DNA of 64,000 nucleotides from Brugia malayi (taxonomy: Eukaryota > Nematoda > Chromadorea > Rhabditida > Onchocercidae): contig NW_025062479.1 in assembly GCF_000002995.4 (NCBI RefSeq), positions 3,715,221-3,779,220 of the forward strand, given 5' to 3'. Made by a program: the position numbers and the translations under genes. Positions within the stretch are counted from its first letter, which is position 1. Each line of letters begins with the position of its first letter. Shown piece after piece: positions 41,001 through 54,115 of the stretch. The notes under the pieces are model-generated. The model was not told the origin of the DNA. It did not search any database and saw only the letters and a program-made list of their open reading frames with translations.

Positions 41001-42286
41001 CAATTTGCTCTCTTTTTTCTGACATAGGGAACTGATTTGTAAGCAATATAATATCATCGAAAAAATAGACAAAATCACCTACTGCACTTATTACTTGGTT
41101 TTAGTAATGTCCATGTAATAATTTACTAAATATCACTTTCGATTAGAGCAAAAATAATGACTCACTAATTTTCATTTTATTGTCCCAAATCCCTTGCAAC
41201 CTTAACGAAAAATTATCGGTTTCGTTTAACTTCCTTTTACGTTTACTGAGGAGTTGGTGACGTCATTTTTCTTTTCTGTTATTGTTTGCCTTCTAAGATT
41301 TTTTCTTTTTTCTTTGAGACATTGAATAAAACGAAAGGCCAAAAAATTCAAATGGTTGTTCATTTCAGCTGAATTCTCGTGATCATCGGAAATGATAATG
41401 AGAAGCAAAATCATGCTTGCAGATGTTTGCAGATAATTTTTGAGATTAGTATTACAATCATTCTTTAAAATATGACCCGTAACTTCGTAACTTAATTTTT
41501 GAAGAAATTTATCTTGCAGAATTTATTCCTTATTCAGAATACTCCAGAAGAAAAGTGAATTACTCGCTTGCTGACACCTTTATGCAGAACGGATCAACGG
41601 AAAATGCTTTCATTATCACATACAGAACTATTGCTATTTGTTATGATTCAATACTGAATTTTTTAAATTGTCAACCTTTATCAGTGATAATAAATATAAA
41701 TTGGTGGCAATTTACGACAGAATACAAATAAAGATCATTGAGAGCAGAATATTATTAAATTATAGTCGAAAAATCCAGTTCTGGATCTAGGTATACACAC
41801 TTTGTCTATCCTTGAAATATATTTATATCATAAGAAATTCCCTAAAAGTTAGATTTTACAGACTATGGAAAAGTTTTACTAGTCTGGAGGATTGTTGAGG
41901 TGGTAGTGAGTTAAAATGCAATACTTGGTTACACTATAATCTCCAAAATCGGACCCATATGCTTTATATCGTTAAAGATGGAGTTATGCGCTGATAAGTA
42001 TCATTAAAGTCATTGAAGCTTACAACGTAGTCATTAATTTTCCAGCAGTCGATATGCCAAAATATATTAGAATGGAATTTACTGAAAAATATTTTAATTT
42101 TCTAGATAGGACTTGGTCTTATAAATGTTGTATAACAAATTAGTAATATTTTTACAATGTTCATTGTTTTGTGATATATTGTTTCAAGAAATGGAATTTT
42201 TATATTCTGATCTTAAATGCAATATGTGCATAAACTAAGTTTCAAGATGTTTCTGAGGAAAATATTCATTGAAAAATATTATAAAG
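29027..42286. other. 13-kb AT-rich region without supportable genes
   Basis: This lies between two minus-strand genes, so it should include the receptor promoter near 29.1 kb and 3' sequence of the phospholipase locus near 42.2 kb. Frames of 60-103 codons occur on both strands but are rich in Phe, Lys, Ile and Asn, as expected from AT bias. None shows a family motif. Simple repeats, homopolymers and a 22-base palindrome (35577-35598) are present. The slightly richer patch at 37640-37770 also gave no gene. Confidence 0.5.
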
Positions 42287-45200
42287 CTAGAAGTGAAGGA
42301 TCTTTTTCTGCCTCACAGTAATTTCTGTCGTAGTCTGTAGACATTCTCGTTCATAATCCAGAACATCATGCGTGTAATTTGATGACCTGCAAATAGTTAT
42401 TTAGCGATAAGTCGTGTTTAAAACTAACAGAAAGCATTGTTCTCAAAATGAAACTTTTGAAAATAGTGAAGATATAATTGAAATTCCTGCATGATGCTTA
42501 ATGATACATCCAAATTCTAGTACTGACAATGACCAACCAGTGAGATAGAAATATATATATATCAAATTTCTGATGAAATGGCGCTTTTCCAATGATACTT
42601 TAGTTTGATTTAAAACAAATGCAGCTCCCATTGTACCTCCATCAAAATAATCTCCAGACCAGTTTGATGTTCCTACAATGTTAAATACACAGGTACTACT
42701 TGTTACAAGTGAAATAATTATTTCAAAACTTATCAATCGTGTAATATATGACATTTGAACCAACACAGACAGAAACAGACCAATCACAGCTACAGTATCT
42801 GTGACAAGGAATTTCGTGTGCATTCGCTGTTCGCGTTTCATAATATTTTGCATGTTAACATCAGTTGGAACTTTGAGAATTCTCTGGAAGGTAAAAACTT
42901 AGCCTCTCTATTTCCTATAAAATTTCCAAATCTATAGATTAGAACGGAGGAAAAAAAAAAGGAAACGTAAGATTAACTAAAAATTTGGTTTCAAATAGTG
43001 ATTATAAATAATTTATAAAAAGCGAACCACTTCTATACTACTATCATTAATTCTGTTCAGTGTCTCCAGCGAACTAAGGAATCTTAAACTATATTCAGAG
43101 AAATGTATTGCTGCAGTGAGAATTTTAACTTCCACACCTCGTAATATTGCTCTTCGAATAGCATTATCAACGACAGGCCAGTATCTTAAAAAAAGAAATC
43201 GATCGATTATCTAAGTTTAAAAATGTATGGATAAATTGAAATCAAAGAAATAACGTTCACTTATTTTTATCTTATGCGTACCTTCTTCGTAAATTATAAA
43301 TAAACATCGGGAAATAATCCATCACTTCAACGTACAAAAATTTTTTTGCCTTCTCAACGGCATTTAATATCGAGAAAAGATCCCAATTTCTATCAAGATC
43401 ATTGAGTGAACGTGGTGATGCCTTTAAATGTTTTAGATATACTGCTGCTTGGTGTTATTTGTATCTTGGTTTAATTTCTACCTAATCTTTAATAATTTCT
43501 TGGCTTTTTTTTTTCAATCCAATTCTTCTATGTTCTAAACTTAAATACCTTAGATCCTGTGACTCTTACCAAAAAGTCATAAAAATATTTCCTTAAAAGA
43601 TCAAGCTCAATATCATAAAATTTATGTTGTAACTTGCAGCTATATAAACATCAGCGAGAACGTGTTCATTATTGTTGCTTTTATATTTGTCGCTGGCAAT
43701 TTCCCAACATTTTTCGAATATATTTGATAAATCTTTCGCCAAACATAAACAGTTCTCGACAATGATTCCCAGTTCAAGTTTCTTAAGAAACAAATAGCAC
43801 AAGAATTAATATCAACTTCTTGAAAGTGGTTTTAAATAATCCTTTTAAATAGAAAAAAAATTTGCAAAAAATTAGTGAAATTAAAAAATATTGGTCCTCC
43901 GCAATGATTGTTCTCTCTCTCCCTCTCTTCTGTTATCTCTAATATGAAAATATTTTTCAAAGAATAGTACTTGGTTAAGTGATCTTCAATCGAGATTAGC
44001 CGAGCCAAGATAAAAGTGTTCAAAATCGCTTATGATAAATTTTGTATGCATCTTACCACCACCAAGCAAATAATCCAAATTTAAACTGCACCTGCTAATA
44101 ACACCTCAAATATAACGCTTTATTTGACACATATCAACATTAGAATTTTGCTTCTTAAAGCCTTCATATTATCAGTTCCCTTGAAAATCAAATCACTCTC
44201 AAGGAATGGATAAAAATTCTACTCTAGTTTTATTTATCCTCTTCTCGGCTGTGTTTTATGGAAGAAACCTGCTTTAGCTAAGTTGATGCCATCCTCGTTG
44301 TCACCCTTATCTTTTGGGGGATAATTTTCAATCATTCGTATTCGAATCTTTCTTTTCAATCCTGCTTCTACTAAAGCATCGTAAATTTTACTGCCCTGAC
44401 AAAAAGGTTAAAGTTAAGAGCTGACAGTAGTCAATAAGTCAAATTTCTGGATCAAACAGTTGTTTCACTACGATTCGTTTTCAATATTATTGGCTTAACA
44501 GGAAATCACAATCAGTATTATTAGTTTCGAAATCAAAATTGTAATAGCTTGTTACTTGATTAGAATGCCATTGACAATAATCATCATTCAAAACATGCTC
44601 GCCACGAAGGCTTGTTTTATATGCTACAAGAATTAATTCCTTCTCTGAATTTTTTATCAGTGAATTCCACGCACTGTAAGTTGAATGTAATCTAGTAACT
44701 GTCGTGAAAGTTAAATTATCTGGAGTACTTTGGACAAGTTTGATCCTGAAGCAATCACAACCATTTTTATTAATGCAGAAACTCTCACATCTTGCCTCTT
44801 TTCATACAAACTCATTACTCTATAAATAAAAATTTTCTATAAAACACCAGAATTCTTAGTGAAAACAAAAATCTGTTATAAGGAACCGAGGAGTGACGAC
44901 GAATAATAGAAAATAATTCAAAGTTATAGTTAAAAGGAACTAATGAATTTATTCATCAACTATTAAATAGCAATTGCAGAAAACAGCTAAAATTGCTATA
45001 CAGTTTTAATGATCAGTAAAATGATAATAATGGCAAAGTTTAATAATAAGAAATATTTAGCATGTCGTATCTTCAAAGTGGAAAAAAAGGCATGAAGAAC
45101 AGGAAGAATGGAAAAATTCAGATTAGAATATGTATGAAACGAGATAGAGAACAAACTTGGATCTTGCAACTTGTATTTATTCCAGGAAAACATGAATTAA

Positions 45201-47655
45201 TGATTGCGAGAGGAAAAAACCATACATGTAAAAATGATGAAATTACTTGTTTCGATTTTTAAGGTATATCTGGTAGAAATTTTTGAAGTTTCAAAGCTAT
45301 ACTTCGGCATACCTGCACGTTTGGGAGCATTCTGTTTCGTTCAAAAAATTTCCGTGAATTGCTTGCTTCTTAAGTTCCTCACAAGAAAAACCAAAAAAAA
45401 AAAGCTACAGGTAACAGCAAAACAATCAAAAGCTAAAATGGCAAGATAAAAGAAATTTTGATAAAATTAATCTGCACAATATAATCTCATTTGAAGTTTA
45501 GAAAGGAGAATTGAAAAAACTGCAGAGTAATAAATTACATGTGTAATTGCTTGATTCAATTTTTAATGCAGTCCAATTGAATATTTCGATGCATATTTCA
45601 ATTATCTGAATTTAATGAGGAGCATTACCTTACTAGCCTTTTTAAAGTAGTTATTGCTAACATATATTTCTTGTACGTTTCGTTTTTTGTTTGTTTTCAC
45701 TGCATAATTTTCACCTTGGCAACTTATTAAAGGTATGAAGGATTCGTTCCGGAAAGTCATTTCTCGTCTTGGATATGCACGACACAAAATTCTGAGAGTA
45801 AAAAAAATTCAAATTCACCTAAAACTATTAAATATGATGCAATATAAGATTTAAGGCTGACTTTTATAATGAGTTCACTGTGGTAAGCATAATCTCCATC
45901 TTTATAACAATATTCTTGTTGTCACCAAGACTATTAGTACAGTGGCCTTATCTCATATCGTAATCCGATACCGCCTGTTATCTCACAAAATGAAACATTC
46001 GTTTTACGTTGCTTGTAGTTATCTAAACCTTGAAAAATATAATTAAATCCTTGAAGAAATAACACTCGGAATAGTGCTAGTCAGCAATTCGCAAAGCTTT
46101 GATCAATTGGCACCACTGAAGTCGTTTTAAAATGTAGTGATCAGAGATCGTAATGCCGCAATGATAGCTTAACTGATAAGATATAAAAATAAAGCAACCT
46201 TCTCCTCAAACTGTTAAGCTTATATGTAAACATTAATTTTTAATAATTTATTTCTTTTAGACACATCTTCCATAAAAGTTATTAAAAAAGCGCCTTTTTC
46301 TTACAAAGACATTTGAAGCAAATGTAACCACTGGCCAATGATATTTATTTACTACACAAATCGCTAACTTCATTAGTTTGGCACATAATCTAGAAAATCA
46401 GAAAACGAAATACGAAGCCATGCAATATATTTTAAGTTCAAAATTAGTAATAGAAAAAACTTTTGAGATATTTAGTAGCAATTTTGTTTGTTTGCTGGAT
46501 ATATTTTATCTTTTAATTACAGCAATGTTCCTTATTAAAATTGAATTTTAAAAAATTTTAATAGGTTTGCTAAATCTCTTGCTTATTTTTTCCTCAGTGT
46601 AATTTTTCTCCCTGGTAACCAAAAGACAAACCTTTGCATCCGCAGTAATCATAGAACACCTATTTCAATTTCATTAGTAGCTCCATTTTCTCCATTTTTT
46701 TTTCCATTACCAAGTTTGTTTAAAAATGTGTACTAATTAATTTAACAATTTTGTTCGAAATTTTACAGAAATATTGATTTGTTCTAAAGCGAACAACTTG
46801 ATTATTTTCGCTGTTGTATCTCCATTATTGTGAGGAATACCAAACGATCAGTTAAGAATTGTTTTAGCAAATTTACTATTCGATCGTTAATTCTTATCCA
46901 TCCAAATTAGCGTTGTTGTTTACTCCTCAATTGGATTAGATCTCTGACATGCACATAATATCAATCTGCTCCTTTCTGATCCTATTAATTCATAATGCTT
47001 GTACTTTTCTCCTGCTTTCTGTTCCCTTCTCAGACAGTAAGTTATCTTCTTAAAACAAAATCACTGGAAATAAGAAAAAAGTTGATTTAGATTAGCTGCC
47101 TTTCCTTTCTCATTTTATTACTGATCTTCAAAAATTTGCTTATTTTTCATTTCTTTATTCTTAGTTTCATTTGTTTTTGTTTCTATAATTTGCATCAAAT
47201 ATTCTGTCAAGAGTAGCAACTATCATACTAAGTTGTAAATTTAGTTTAAAAAATTGTTTTGCCATTCCTTCAGGAATTGAGGATGACAGTTCAGATTAAA
47301 ATCTGAACTAAAAATCTTGTCATACCCATGTCGTCATACGATCTTAAAATTCAAAAATAAATTTAGTCTTCAGGTAGAGCACCTAATACAAGAAGATGAT
47401 CGATGAATTTTTGTTCTATCACTGTTCAAAATATTTCAGAAACTGTCTGATAATAGTTTTCCAACCCTTTAACTTCTTGCTTTAAAAGAAAAAATTTGAC
47501 ATGAATGCTAAAAAAATATAGTTTCAGAAAATTTCTTAACATTTCATGATTTAAGATTCATTCCGTGTTAGAGCAAACATCGGTACACATAAATAAATAA
47601 TCACCTACTGTTGTGCAACTGCATGCCGGAAAAATTGGTAATCAATTTGTACCAT
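42287..47655 (-). pseudogene. Phospholipase D family protein (PLD3/PLD4-like), with apparent disabling lesions
   Basis: The locus encodes a type II membrane protein of the PLD3/PLD4 group (animal members are lysosomal exonucleases). Minus-strand exons: 47655-47609 (tentative start), 45791-45629, 45070-45002 (membrane anchor YFLLLNFAIIIILLIIKT), 44795-44556 (Cys-rich start, then IKLVQSTP), 44395-44269, 44091-43971 (first motif HTKFIISD, then FYLGSANLD), 43781-43650 (LGIIVENCLCLAKDL), about 43440-43282 (SPRSLN, LYVEVMDYFP), 43184-43028 (YWPVVDNAIRRA), 42883-42781 (second motif HTKFLVTD), 42672-42538 (TSNWSGDYF) and 42386-42287. Both HxKxxxxD motifs survive. Three breaks are seen: the frame fails at the 44269/44091 junction, as if about 7 bases were lost; the Trp after GSANLD is TGA (43988-43986); and a TA repeat near 42549-42562 shifts the frame unless two bases are removed. 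A short exon between 43650 and 43440 is unresolved. Three breaks in an otherwise conserved chain suggest recent decay; sequencing error is the alternative. Confidence 0.8.
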
Positions 47656-50600
47656 TTCTGGTTCTCTGTCGTTATCATCTTCATTTCTGAAATAAGTAGC
47701 TTCGTCGTATAAGCCTTTGCTTGTAATCTCGCACTTACACTGATAGAGGTCACACCAACAGCTCTACTTGATTGAGCTGTTTACCAACGAATATATGGCC
47801 AATACTGAACAAGATATGATAACAATAAAATTATTGGCTCTACAAGATGGATTATGAACTTCTAATGCGTAGTGTATATTATATCCTGTGATATTCACTA
47901 CCGCAACGACAATGGTTCAAATAGAACCTTTGGTTAAATAACAGATAGCATCGCGATGAATACCATGGATTAAAATATATAGAATCAACCGGAAAATTAT
48001 TTATTCAATGAAATTTCCGGTGAGATTGTTACGATTGCATTGTATGCGATTGTATCTTATTACATAAGAAAGTGGGCAAAAATTATTTATTGAAAGCAAA
48101 CATTATTTCCTTCTCTTTTCTTCACTTTCTAGCTTACACGTTTCGAATTACATGTCTTTTTGAAATCCAAAAAAAAAAATCTCTGGTAAATGTTTTTGGA
48201 AAATAAGACACTGCGGAACAATCGGAAACGTAGGCTAGAATATGAACCAAGATATTGAATTATCGAGTAATTTTATAAATTGATAATTATCTTTCTTCTA
48301 TCCTCAAGCAACATACTGTCAACTTATTCGTAAATGCTGCTATCACCACTATTAATTCTTTTTCAATTATTCTTTCTGATGCCTCTGTTACCGTTCTCCG
48401 GTTAAATTACTGAATTTCCTTCATTCTATGGCTTTACTGAAAATCGGCACCTGCGAAAGCGGTAAATTTCTTATGTCCGAAGAAATAAAGAAAAATGATA
48501 TACCTTCACACACTAAATTTATTTTCAACTCTATATCCATTTCAACAGAAATTACAATGGTAAGTGGTAATTACATCTTTTTAACGGGATTCACTCCATT
48601 TGACGAAAACAAAAAATTTTCAACATCTTCTCCTTCATGAACCATAAACGTTGATCTTTTTGCTCATTGAAAATGTTCTTCCTGAATATTCTATATATCC
48701 CACAACACCATAGCACTCGAACATTATGAAACGCGGCGAGGAATCGATGTGGGTTGGTTGACAGTGTCGGGTAATTTGTCAGTTGAGGAAGCATAAAGAA
48801 AGGATAAAAGACAATACACTATTCGAAGTTTTTTGTGTCACTCTTGTTGGTGCTATTCACTTCGTTCTCCCGACAAAATGCTGTTATCATTTTTTCAGGA
48901 ATATTCGGCGTAAGTTTATAGTTAAATAGTTAAAGTACTACGTAAGCATGTGGTCAAAATGTCTTCATTTAATTTTCTCCCACACTTCATTGATTGCATT
49001 GTCAAATGCAAAGGAAGTTCTACAATATCGTCCACAAGAAATCAGATATTCAGAGGTCAATATATTTTTCACGACTTATTTTGAATTTTTTAACTCTTCT
49101 TTATGTATACCATACGCTGACATCTATTTGATCATCAACTAACATTTGCAAATTTCTTTGTTAGTTTAGTTAATTTCATGTTTGCTTACACGGTTGATCA
49201 TTCTAATACTATATCGCAAGACAAATGTCATTAAAAAATGCCGCGTGTTCCAACTGCACTTGTCCCTGTTGGACTCAATCACATCACTACAGCAATATTT
49301 GACTAAAGCTACGAATTCAAATGTTTAATAGTTTTCATTGATGGTATTCATTTCAAATTTATTCTTTTCAAATCATTTATCACTTTACAGTTAATTTTTT
49401 CCCAAATGATATTTTACTTTTAATCACTCTATCATGAACATTTCAATCTTTCTTGCTGTTCTAACGGACAGATCCTTTCTTAATGTTCATTTTGTTTCGC
49501 ACCATTTTAAAATAACTTAAGTCAACATTGAAGTAGAATCTGGTGTTCTAATCCTTTTCTTCATTTAAGTTGTTTGTCCACCTGTGTTTCATATTTTTAA
49601 ATGAAATTTCTAAATATAAGTTTCCAAATATAAATCTTAACTCCTAAACAAGTACTTAGTATTGAATTACAATCAAAAGTCAAAAACTTTTTTTAAAAGC
49701 CAGCTCTACAATATTTAGAAACTACAGTATGGTGATCTTGACTCACACTTTGGATTTGCTTCTTTCTAAGGTAGTGAGATAGTCCTATTTTCTTAGTTTT
49801 ATATGGCAGTTAGCCAAAACTTTGTTTAGAGAAGCATTACTAATTAAAGTTCTAAAGAATTGGCCATCATGTGGATTCATCTTAGATATGCGGCTTTTTA
49901 GAAGTTAGGTTTCTTCCTTTTCTCTTGTTATGGGAGTGCATGCGGAATCGTTCGTTTTAATGACTTTCCAGCAGTTAAGCATCCATTAACCAATTAATCT
50001 TTAATGACATTATTATGCTACTCGCCAGTAGTATTTTTAGAAGACATTTACTTTTTCCCTATTTTTACTCTAATACATATGAACTTATGGTGTAGAAGAT
50101 TAAAATTTCGTAACCAGATAACTCCTGTTGTTTGGGCATAATTAGTTATTCCTGAACACTTAACAAAGTTAATTATTCCTGGATACTTTTGGAACAGATG
50201 ATGTTTATTCTACTCCACTCTTGAACTTTTGACATTAGGTAATCAAGCGAGATACTTACAGCTTATCGGAGCTAGACTAGAACTGTACTGAATAGGGCAA
50301 GGGATAAGGAAGTGTCGTAATATGAAAAAACTTTGATTGAGATAAGAGTCAATTCTGAAGACGATAAAGAAGTTTCTTTAATAGTTGGCATTTAAAGAAA
50401 GCCTCGCGAAGAAAATGTTAAAAATAAGTTACTTTTGATCAAATAGATCCATTAGAAAATTATATGCGGATATTTTCTGCACCAGATTTTTTTTATTGAC
50501 AGTATCTCCAAGCTCTTCAACATACTCTCTTTTTTTTTTTCAATTTACGCTTTTCCAAATGCCTAATTTGTAAGCTCAAAACTTTTGACGGAATCCACTG

Positions 50601-50816
50601 TAAATTTTTCTTTGCCGTGTTAAATGTTTGTTTTAAGATGTGAAAAATTGATATGCTGTTTTTCATGTGTAATACATGTCTACATTTGCTCCAAAAGGAA
50701 AAATTCAATGTACGAGATGTTAATGGTTTATAAAACTTCACAAGTTTGCATGTATATTCTATCATGTAAGAAGCCAACAAAGGCTTAATGATAGCTTCTC
50801 GGATCTCAATTTAGTG

Positions 50817-50983
50817 TCTTTTTTATAATTAATCCCATCCTTGGAAAAAATCAGAAAGGTAATTTCTTGAAAAAAAAAAATCATTTTTATTATTTCGTTT
50901 AAGAGAACGATCTTTTGTATAATTAACCCCATCCTTGGAAGCAATCACAAAAATGATTTTTCAAAAAAAAAAAGAGAAATCAT
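50817..50983 (+). repeat. Two-unit direct repeat
   Basis: Unit 1 (about 50817-50887) and unit 2 (about 50911-50983) share TATAATTAA, CCCATCCTTGGAA, AATCA and a poly-A stretch before TCATTTT. The period is about 94 bases. It lies in intergenic sequence. Confidence 0.7.
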
Positions 50984-53900
50984 TTTCGGGCAATGATTAA
51001 TTATATAAAGACAATTGAATTAATTGTATAAAATGAAATGCTCACCAACATCGATATTTCCACGACAATTAACGTGATCATTTTCTTGGGTAGACATAGC
51101 GCACAGCGTGTGTTCATAAATTCAATTTCTCGTCTTTATGCTTCAATTTATGATCTCATTGGTCTGTTTGTTCGCTGTACTGAAACAGATTTTTTTACGA
51201 TATTCTTCGAACTCTTATATGTTTAAAATCACAGTTTATTAGTTTGAATTAGGAAATGTTCCATGCAGTGCCAGTTGATGATCCGTAAAACAAATATTCT
51301 GAAATGACATCAGCGAATAATCCAACAGACTGACATCACTTATTGATATCTCTTTCCTTCTTGTCGCTTAAGTATTAAGTGTATATTGATAGAAGCAAGA
51401 AGCTACAGCATTTATTTGTTGACCTTTATAAAAAATTTCTATAAAAAAATAATTGCCGTGTTGAATTCCATCGATTACTGCGAATAACAGTTATGTATGT
51501 TTTTCTGGTGTCTCCGATGCAAGCAAAATTTTTCGCTACTGATTTCGGCTTCAGATATCAACCAAAGCTTTTGTACACCATAACGTAAAAATCGTACTTC
51601 TTGCTTTTCTCAGAGATCTTGAACTGTATGTAACTGGTCCAACAAGTTAAATTTATTGTTGGCTGGCTGGCAAACAGTTTAATCTTCACAGTATAAAATC
51701 AGAAACGACAGTAAAACTTCTAAAACTTATCAGAAAGAACATTCCTCCTATAATACGTTATCCCACAAAACTTGAGCTCATCGAACTTCCTACAATGAGG
51801 AGAAAACATTTTTTTTTTTACCACCGAGTTATGAATTCGAAAATCTTATTCATGTGAGGAAAAATGGTGTCTGATCAGCAATCATAAAGAGTATGTATGC
51901 ATTTAGCAAAATGGAATGATTCGTAGTTGCTTATTTCCCAATACTAATTTGTCACTAATTTGTTAATCAGTCTGAAATATTTCAGATCCCTGAATTCTGA
52001 AGAATGATCGGAATTAGATAATCACGAAGTAAAAGAAATGAATAATTTATTGAGCAGCGTGTTGAACAAAAAAGTTAGAAATTTTGTGCAACTTCTCAAA
52101 CGTTTATTGCCAATAGTGGATGCTTAATTATTCTCCTAAGTGCTTTCAAGACAAGATACATATTTCAGAGGTTAAGGAAGTAGATTATTTCGGATTCGGA
52201 TCATTCATTTGCTTTTCTTATAGGAGCAGTGCTGCCATACATCTACAAAGCATCAGCAATTTTGAGAATGAAAAAAGTCCCATGATTATGATTCGAAAAT
52301 AGGACGGGGTGAATATGAGCAACATGAAGGCTACATACGCAACATGATTAAATATGAGATTTCAAATATATTTAGATTACCTTTGCAGAAATCGCGTCGT
52401 TTTTATCTAGTTTAGCGAATTTCGTAGCCGTTGTTTACTAATTAATCTCAGTACTGTCACTTTAATCCAATTAAGTAAGATATATGACTTTGAAAAAGAC
52501 CTTCAAAATACACATTTAGATTGAAGTAATGCTGAATGGTATGAATGTGTGATAATCAACTTCCATTTCGCTGTCGTTGCACCATCAATTTTTCCTAATT
52601 TTTTTTCCCTAACTATTCACAACCTAACTACCTGGGAATTCTCATTAAATTCAAAGCTGAATAAAAAAATACTGTCATTTCGTAAGTCCATTGGGGATTG
52701 TCCCAAGAAAATGTACCTGAGGATTCAATTTTGCAAGTAGAAATAAAGCTACATCACAAACAATGAATCAGTCCGAATTTCATCATCTAGTGATGGCTAA
52801 TTTTCAATTCCACTACTCTTTTTAATGAATCTGATCCTTTCTTTACTTCCTTGATCTGAGATTTTTGTCCATACATTTTAGATTCTTTCCTTTTCAGTAC
52901 TTTATTTATTGCTACTTTGATATAAACAAAGGATGTTACTCGGAACAAGACAATTAGTAATGGAGTGAAAATACTTTAATATGAAAGAAGCCAAAGGGGA
53001 GGAAAAATAATGACAAGAGAGGAAGAGAGAGGGTATTTCTCAACGCATTTAAATCACGCATACCGAGCACAATTGGTTGGGAAAAATGTATGTTCACTGA
53101 TATTGTATTCTTTGAGAACTGGTTCGCTCTAGCCGTGCAGAATTCTTCTAATGATGAATGTACTCTATACATAAAATTCCATTGTGGCTATTGCTTCTAT
53201 CATTTAAATTTCAGAATAATAGGCATCAATTTGTTTAAAAATACTTTAATAGTTATTTATATCGATGACTTTCAGCAATTTTTTCAAGCATTCCAAATAT
53301 TTCGATGACTATCATCAGCATTTAAAATGCATCTTTGAAATCTTAAAAGTCCATTTTTCAGTTAGAAATCCTAAAAAACGTACGCAACAATCTTTAACAT
53401 ATTTATGTGAATAAGGGATTTAATATAAATGAAAAGTGATGTCAACTGACTTCAGACGCTTCTCATTTAGAATTTTCTGAAAAGAAGTTGTTTTGGTTAC
53501 GACAAAATTCTCAGAAAAAAAAGAGATTTAGTAACTGCTGTCCTAGTCAGTAATGTTGGCATTATCGATAAAGAACTTCGGCAACATTCATTTCTCACTC
53601 ATCTATTCTCTGATGACATTCGGAAGATCTGACCTAAGGAGAATCAAAAATTCTTACACTATCATCTATATAGATCATCATATGGGATGAATCATCCGGA
53701 ATGCTGAGTTGAGAGCCATCTAGCACCATACACTCTTATTCTGGTCAATTTTAAATTTGTTTCAGACTGATGGATTATTGTTCGTATATGAGCAAGCCAA
53801 ACCACTGCTTATCGAAAGCTCTGTTTCCCCTGCTCACCCTTTGATCATCATAGCTATTCCAGATAAGGATTTAAACAAAGGGTTGAAGAGCAAGCAGTTT

Positions 53901-54109
53901 TCATTTTAATCGGTCATAATAATGGTTGACAATAGCCGAACTTTTAAAAGCTAAATTGCTGCTCTATCGATTTGAAAAGACGGTAGCGTAGTCGGCTAAC
54001 AAAATCGGAAACAGTTTCTAAGATGTTGCACCTTTACTTTGATTCGTAGAAAGTGATATTTGCTTGCGCTGAGCTTTTCTATTCGCATTTTAAGAATTTA
54101 GATAAATTG

Positions 54110-54115
54110 TTTCAG
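54110..54115 (+). promoter_or_regulatory. Probable trans-splice acceptor of the Na+/H+ exchanger gene
   Basis: gtttcag ends at 54115, nine bases before the ATG at 54125. The leader between them contains an in-frame TAA just before CAG-ATG, so the coding frame cannot extend upstream through it. This fits a spliced-leader site; a second AG directly before the ATG (ending 54124) could also be used. Confidence 0.5.

Noticed and set aside
44745..44752. A ttcag acceptor within the PLD exon
   Set aside because: Using it leaves no upstream exon in the right phase, while reading straight through gives a Cys-rich stretch that joins in phase to the membrane-anchor exon.
53970..54060. tRNA-like GGTAGCGTAGTCGGCTAAC stretch
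   Set aside because: No acceptor stem, anticodon arm or T-arm consensus can be paired around it.
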